A DNA stretch of 64,000 nt, taken from positions 1,798,001-1,862,000 of the forward strand of contig CAJSYZ010000011.1 of NCBI GenBank assembly GCA_910574455.1, read 5' to 3'. The notes beneath the pieces are model-generated. The model worked only from the letters and a program-made list of their open reading frames with translations, ran no database searches and had not been told where the DNA came from. This DNA is from Trichaptum fuscoviolaceum. Lineage: Eukaryota > Basidiomycota > Agaricomycetes > Hymenochaetales > Trichaptaceae. Each line of letters starts with the position of its first letter. Positions within the stretch are counted from its first letter, which is position 1. Positions 59,658 through 64,000 of this stretch are shown piece after piece. The translations under genes and the position numbers were made by a program.

Positions 59658-60934
59658 CTACAGCTTCAAACTCTCCAGCCATTTCAATACCTCCTCGTTT
59701 ACCTTCTGAGGGGCAGCATCAAGCACCCAGTGGTCCGTATCAAATTCAACGATTGTCGCAGCTGGGCACGTGGCCTGGACGGTAGCTATGTTTTCCGAGG
59801 CTACACATGGTGCATCCTTAAGACAGGCCGCGAAGAAAACTGGCTTCGAGATCACATAGTTGTCCTTGGGAATCTCTATCTCGGTATGTAAGCGAGGGTT
59901 TACAACATTTCTGGTACTGATTTCGAAAGGGCTATACATACCTGCGTCGTCCTTTGGCGTTAACTTTTGCATGAATGCTTTGTACCAGCACAGTGGCGCA
60001 GTGAATCCGCCCTTCATAGCGTTTTCCTTCCATGTGCTGAAGTCCTGTTTGCGTATAGGCACGTACGTAAATATCAGCTTCTCTAATGGAGAACAGTTCA
60101 CACCTCCTCAGAAATGTATTTCGCTCGTTCGGTCTTCTGATTAGTCGATAACCACGCTTCTACAGCACCAGTCGGGCAGAAGTGCTTATACCATGTGGTC
60201 GGATCTCCCGCCAAGAGGAGGCTGAAGAATGAATCAATCTATAATAAACAATTCAACGGTTGTCAGTTCATACCCTATTGCATCTAAGGTATGTCGAGTT
60301 CAAGCTCACTGACATGTTCCTCGATAACCTTCGCAGCCTCGTCCTTGGCGAAGAAATTCCAGTATCCGAAGTTCTCATACCCATGTTTCACAAGACTGTG
60401 TGCGTTTATCGCAGAGACGTCGAAATCTGGTGCGGGAGGAAAGTATCCCAGCGCGAAAAACGCAAATGCGGCGAACCGATCTGCCCTGTAGTTTGCAAGT
60501 CGGGAGCACAAGCCAACACCCCTAAAACCGACTGATTTAATAAGGTGTGGATATGTGAAGGCGAAGAAAAGAGGGACATGCCAGTCATGCGAAAGTACGA
60601 CAACCGTCTCTGCCTTCTCTCCATCCACAATCTCGACAACATCGGCGACCATGTACTTCATCCGGTACGTTTCCGGGTTGGTTGGTTTGTCCGTTCGCCC
60701 GTATCCGAGCAAGTCGGGTACGATGAGCCCGTACCCGAGTTCCCCGAGGAACTTGCACACGTAGCGCCATTCGAAAGATGTCGACGGGAAACCGTGAAGG
60801 CAAAGGATCGTTGGCTTGCCGTCTTTCGGCGCAGAATAAAAGTAGTAGTAGGTCAGTCCCCGCGATGTCGTCAGATTCTTGTAGGTACTCGGGTCCATGG
60901 TTAGGTTTGAGGAATGAGATCTCTTGGTGGGCAT
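59658..60934 (-). CDS. Alpha/beta hydrolase, epoxide-hydrolase-like
   Basis: The first exon (60934 to about 60304) reads LTYYYFYSAPKDGKPTILCL, then HGFPSTSFEWRY, an oxyanion HGFP motif. PDLLGYGRTDKPTNPETY follows. The nucleophile Asp is in VVVLSHDWHVPLFFAF. Further exons have DPTTWYKHFCPTGAVEAWLS, ENAMKGGFTAPLCWYKAF and the C-terminal FDTDHWVLDAAPQKVNEEVL with the catalytic His. This is the layout of microbial soluble epoxide hydrolases, which open epoxides to diols. HDWH replaces the usual HDWG, which is odd. The start is either 60934 (MPTKRSHSS) or the internal ATG at 60898 (MDPSTYKNL). No signal peptide is seen, so it is likely cytosolic. Confidence 0.88.
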
Positions 60935-62381
60935 CTTGGATAGCCTTTTATCTTATAGGATCGGACGTCACAAGATAGTATGGTTGCGCGCGCCAAAATG
61001 TGAGTACCAATCCCACCCACTGATTGATGGTCCCATGCAAGAGACTTGCCAAGAGGGTGGTCATGCTCCCAAAAATTAACCTGTACCTTCGTCTTCGCTG
61101 TCAAGGGAAGGAATGACGGCTGCTATCACGACCATATCGAGTCAGTGCTACCAACAAGAGGAATAGGGCACAGTCAATACTCAATGGGCTGATGCTTACT
61201 TGACCTTCCTCCTCTCCGAGTCCCTTCCAGTCCATCTAGACTCAGTAGCTCCGCATTGCCCTTATGGTCTTGACAATCGTGTCTTCCATCCAGAATACGC
61301 AAACGCTTTGCACAACCGAAGGTCTTGTACAACAATGATTTAGATGGACGCCTGTGTGATATGTTTAGCATCGCATTCATAGAATGAATACATAGTTTAG
61401 GTCGCGAACTCCGGTGCTTCTTACCATCAACCGTGACTTTCTCCTGCCAGTGTCCAAAGCAGCAGAAAGAGTCGGCATACACACCCATCACAGTGCGAAA
61501 CATACGCCAACTAAAAAAAGCAACGAACGGTGCGTAGTTAACAAACTACCACTTGATTTTGAAAGCGAAGATAATTCGTACTGGGTAATTCAATTGGATG
61601 GATCAGAGGCGTAGACGGCACTGGCTAGGCCATCGCGAAGCCCACTGTGCTCAGTGTCAACTCCTGGCCGCATCTTCCTAATTTCGAACGATCTGTGTCG
61701 GATCATTCGATGGTTGAAACTGGGTTTTGAAAACCAAGCTGAAGCACTGCATGGGTTACTGAACATGATGATGCACGATGGCAATAAATGTAGATAGAAG
61801 AATTACGGCAAAACGATATCGCCAATTGCGCCTGACTCCTTGAAATCATTGCACTAAGCAGTATGCTTCAGTGTCGGCGGTCATATAGCAGCAGAAAGGC
61901 GGGCATGTACAGATCTGCGCTAAATTCAAGCAGTGACTCGGAGTAAGAGTGGTGGTTACATATTCAAAGACACAAAGCTTCAACGCCGCTTCTGAATCGC
62001 AAGCCAACCCAATGTCGACGGCGTCGTTAGTGCAGTAAACGTTATATTAGCGAACACTGAACTACAAACAACACACATAAAGAGAACAAAAAAAACAGCC
62101 AGGAGTGAATAGTAAACCCAAACAACAGACGAAGGCAGAATCAGGTATGGACGTGTGAGACATAACGCGTGTAACAATGTCACTGAGGGTATTATAACAG
62201 AAAACTATGTGAAAGTCAATAGATGAGTGAGTAGAGAGGACTGCCAGACAAAAAGCAGCAAGGGCTGAAAGACACGGATGTACGGTGAGAGTCTATCAAC
62301 TGAATACAGATAGAATATCCAGAGTCTTGTAGTGCATGCATAATGAGAATCTCGACCAGTCCAAAACATCTCAAAAAACAA
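60935..62381. other. Intergenic, no gene seen
   Basis: Short frames only on both strands, without domain, signal peptide or repeat. Confidence 0.4.
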
Positions 62382-63196
62382 TCAGAGGAAAGCAAAGCCG
62401 ATTGCAATGAATGCAAGCGGCGCGAGAAGGAAGTCCATACGCCCGAACGCCTGGAGCTGCTGTGCACCAGAGCTGGAGGACGGCGCCGTCGCGCTGCTGG
62501 TATGCGCTGAAGTCGCAGACGGCGTGAACGAGGACGAGCTGGTACTCGTACCATTCAAGCGAATCGCATTGCGCTATATGAGATACGCGATATGTCCGCA
62601 AATCAGCGGCACGGCTACGCGTAAGGGAAGGGAACGCACCTCGAACCCAGCCAGAGTCTCGTTCCCGTTCTCATTGCTATTAATAACACCGACGGCGCCC
62701 TGGCCACACGCGCCGGGCGAGGCGTCGTAGAACCAGAACGGCTCGCCGAAGTTCTCCTTGAGGATGGGTACAGCGAGGATCGTGACCGCGGTCCCGTTCA
62801 CCGTGTCGCGCGGGCCAGAGTCGAAGCCGTTGATGGTGATGTTCGCGTCGTGCGCGGGGATGCAGGGCGCGGCGAACGTCGACTGCGTCGCGGTGTGGTT
62901 GCCTGCCGTGACTGTTCGCGCGTAAATATTAGAAGAAAACGAGACAAGGCGAGGACACGTACAGTTGAAGATGACGGTGTCGCCGATGACTGCGTCGACG
63001 CGCTGAGGCTGGAAGGTCGTCGTAGGATCGTCACTGGTTTCTTTTCCACCGACAGTAATCACAATAGTCGTCTGTGCTGCTGCAAACGACGCGGCGACGA
63101 GCTGGTTAAAAAAAACACGAATCGTCAGTCATTCGTCCCAATTCCACGAGCAGGAGTACTCACAGCTACGAGGGCGGACTTGAACATGGCGTGCAT
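62382..63196 (-). CDS. Cupredoxin-like, Ser-rich, probably GPI-anchored surface protein
   Basis: Exons 63196-63164, 63101-62963, 62911-62640 and from about 62569 to 62382 join in phase. The start MHAMFKSALVALVAASFAAA is a signal peptide. The body (VITVGGKETSDDPTTTFQPQ, VDAVIGDTVIFNF, GNHTATQSTFAAPC, EPFWFYDASPGACGQGAVGV) matches the plastocyanin-like extracellular serine-rich proteins of fungi. A Ser/Thr-rich stretch (STSSSSFTPSATSAHTSS) and a hydrophobic C-terminus (LLAPLAFIAIGFAFL) suggest a GPI signal. The copper ligands are not complete by eye: His in GNHT and Cys in GACG are there. It is likely a cell-wall or cell-surface protein. The ATG at 63187 is an alternative start. Confidence 0.85.
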
Positions 63197-64000
63197 CTTG
63201 TCTGGTTGTTGAGGTTCGTTCGAATGACAGCCTACAGGAGGAGGTGAAAAAGAGCGTACAGTAGCTGTTACAACAGGAGGGGTGCGGAGGGAGTGAGGGG
63301 GGGAGGAAGGACGGTGGCCTGGCGACTGAGGACGAGAAGAAGGCTACCTATCTTCGCTCGCTCGTTTTCTTTCTTCTTCTTCGCATCCTGCCAGATGAAC
63401 TCCAAGAATATCGGTCCCGAATTCGGATGGTAATATGGTACCTGTTCGTCGCTATTGGCGGATACGAGCAAGTGACGTAGAGAACGCAGATAAGAACGAC
63501 ATTCCGATTAACGTTTGATTGTTGCCGACTTGCCGTCTCGCTTAACCTCCTTTGCTACCGCACTATATCATTTCATATAAAGGAGGAAAACACTAGGTAA
63601 CATCAGTAGTGTACACTACCATATAAAAGAGCCAATTGCATCATTCATCTTCAACAAAAGAGTTGTCCTCCGAGTCACCGTCTTCAGGTTGATAACACAC
63701 CGGATACAGTAGGGCATTATATTATCCGTTCATGACTTCGATCGCCATAAAAATGGACGGAGCGTGAGTCTCGCACCGGTTGTTGAGCGCCGAGCATTGG
63801 TATAATTACCACCTAGAGTTACAAACCAACCAGCCATCTCAGCATACGCATCATGTGAAAATCACTGCTTCCAGACAAATCAAAGAGGTGAATACATAGT
63901 AGATCAAAGCCAGTGTACGGTCCATTCAAGTACGCTTCACGAAAACTAAGGGGATCCTGATAGGGCTGAAAAGTTGATGAATTCAAATCAGATACAGGGC
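63197..64000. other. Upstream region of the surface protein gene to the window end
   Basis: Short frames only. Several TATAAA-like runs occur near 63580-63640, but no gene can be tied to them. Confidence 0.4.

Overview
This is a window from a filamentous fungus, almost certainly a mushroom-forming basidiomycete (Agaricomycetes). The coding sequence is broken by many 50-65 bp GT-AG introns. The gene content is typical of that group: two STE3-type pheromone receptors, a DUF6533 seven-helix protein, a DUF6589 protein, polyporopepsin-like aspartic proteases, proteinase-K-like subtilases and a CBM1-linked GH27 alpha-galactosidase. I see no bacterial features, CRISPR array or RNA gene. Gene models were spliced by eye from reading frame and splice sites, so exon ends are proposals.

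Layout. 0-5.8 kb: a long Ser/Pro-rich protein with WDxDF motifs (minus) and a tiny secreted protein (minus). 5.8-9.2 kb: no supportable gene. 9.2-12.6 kb: a Zn2Cys6 transcription factor (plus). 13.0-13.5 kb: a small Cys-containing secreted protein (plus). 13.89-19.92 kb: a 6.0-kb DNA transposon. 20.6-23.7 kb: two aspartic protease paralogues, tail to tail. 23.7-26 kb: mostly empty, with a run of 25 C. 26-27.8 kb: a multi-helix membrane protein (minus). 29-33.2 kb: an unknown Ser/Pro-rich protein and a small membrane protein (both plus). 33.6-42.0 kb: a mating-type-like block of STE3 receptor (minus), CBM1-GH27 (plus), second STE3 receptor (minus) and a Sec14-like lipid-transfer protein (minus). 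43.5-44.8 kb: class 3 lipase (minus). 46.2-50.2 kb: two tandem S8 subtilases (plus). 50.5-52.5 kb: cytochrome P450 (minus). 53.9-56.4 kb: DNA polymerase lambda/Pol4 (minus). 57.5-59.3 kb: DUF6533 protein (plus). 59.7-60.9 kb: epoxide-hydrolase-like alpha/beta hydrolase (minus). 62.4-63.2 kb: GPI-type cupredoxin-like cell-surface protein (minus).

The standout is the element at 13891-19924. It has inverted repeats of about 210 bp that start CAGTCTCC and a perfect 9-bp target duplication (CATCGGACA). Inside are two complete convergent genes. One is a DUF6589 protein, which I propose is the transposase. The other is a RecQ-type helicase whose C-terminus appears to carry a CCHC zinc knuckle. Removing the element and one copy of the duplication rejoins a minus-strand reading frame in phase, so it probably disrupted a small host gene. 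The rest of the window suggests a secretome-rich neighbourhood (four endoproteases, a lipase, a glycosidase and small secreted proteins) around a receptor pair that may be a B mating-type locus. I recognised no pheromone precursor.
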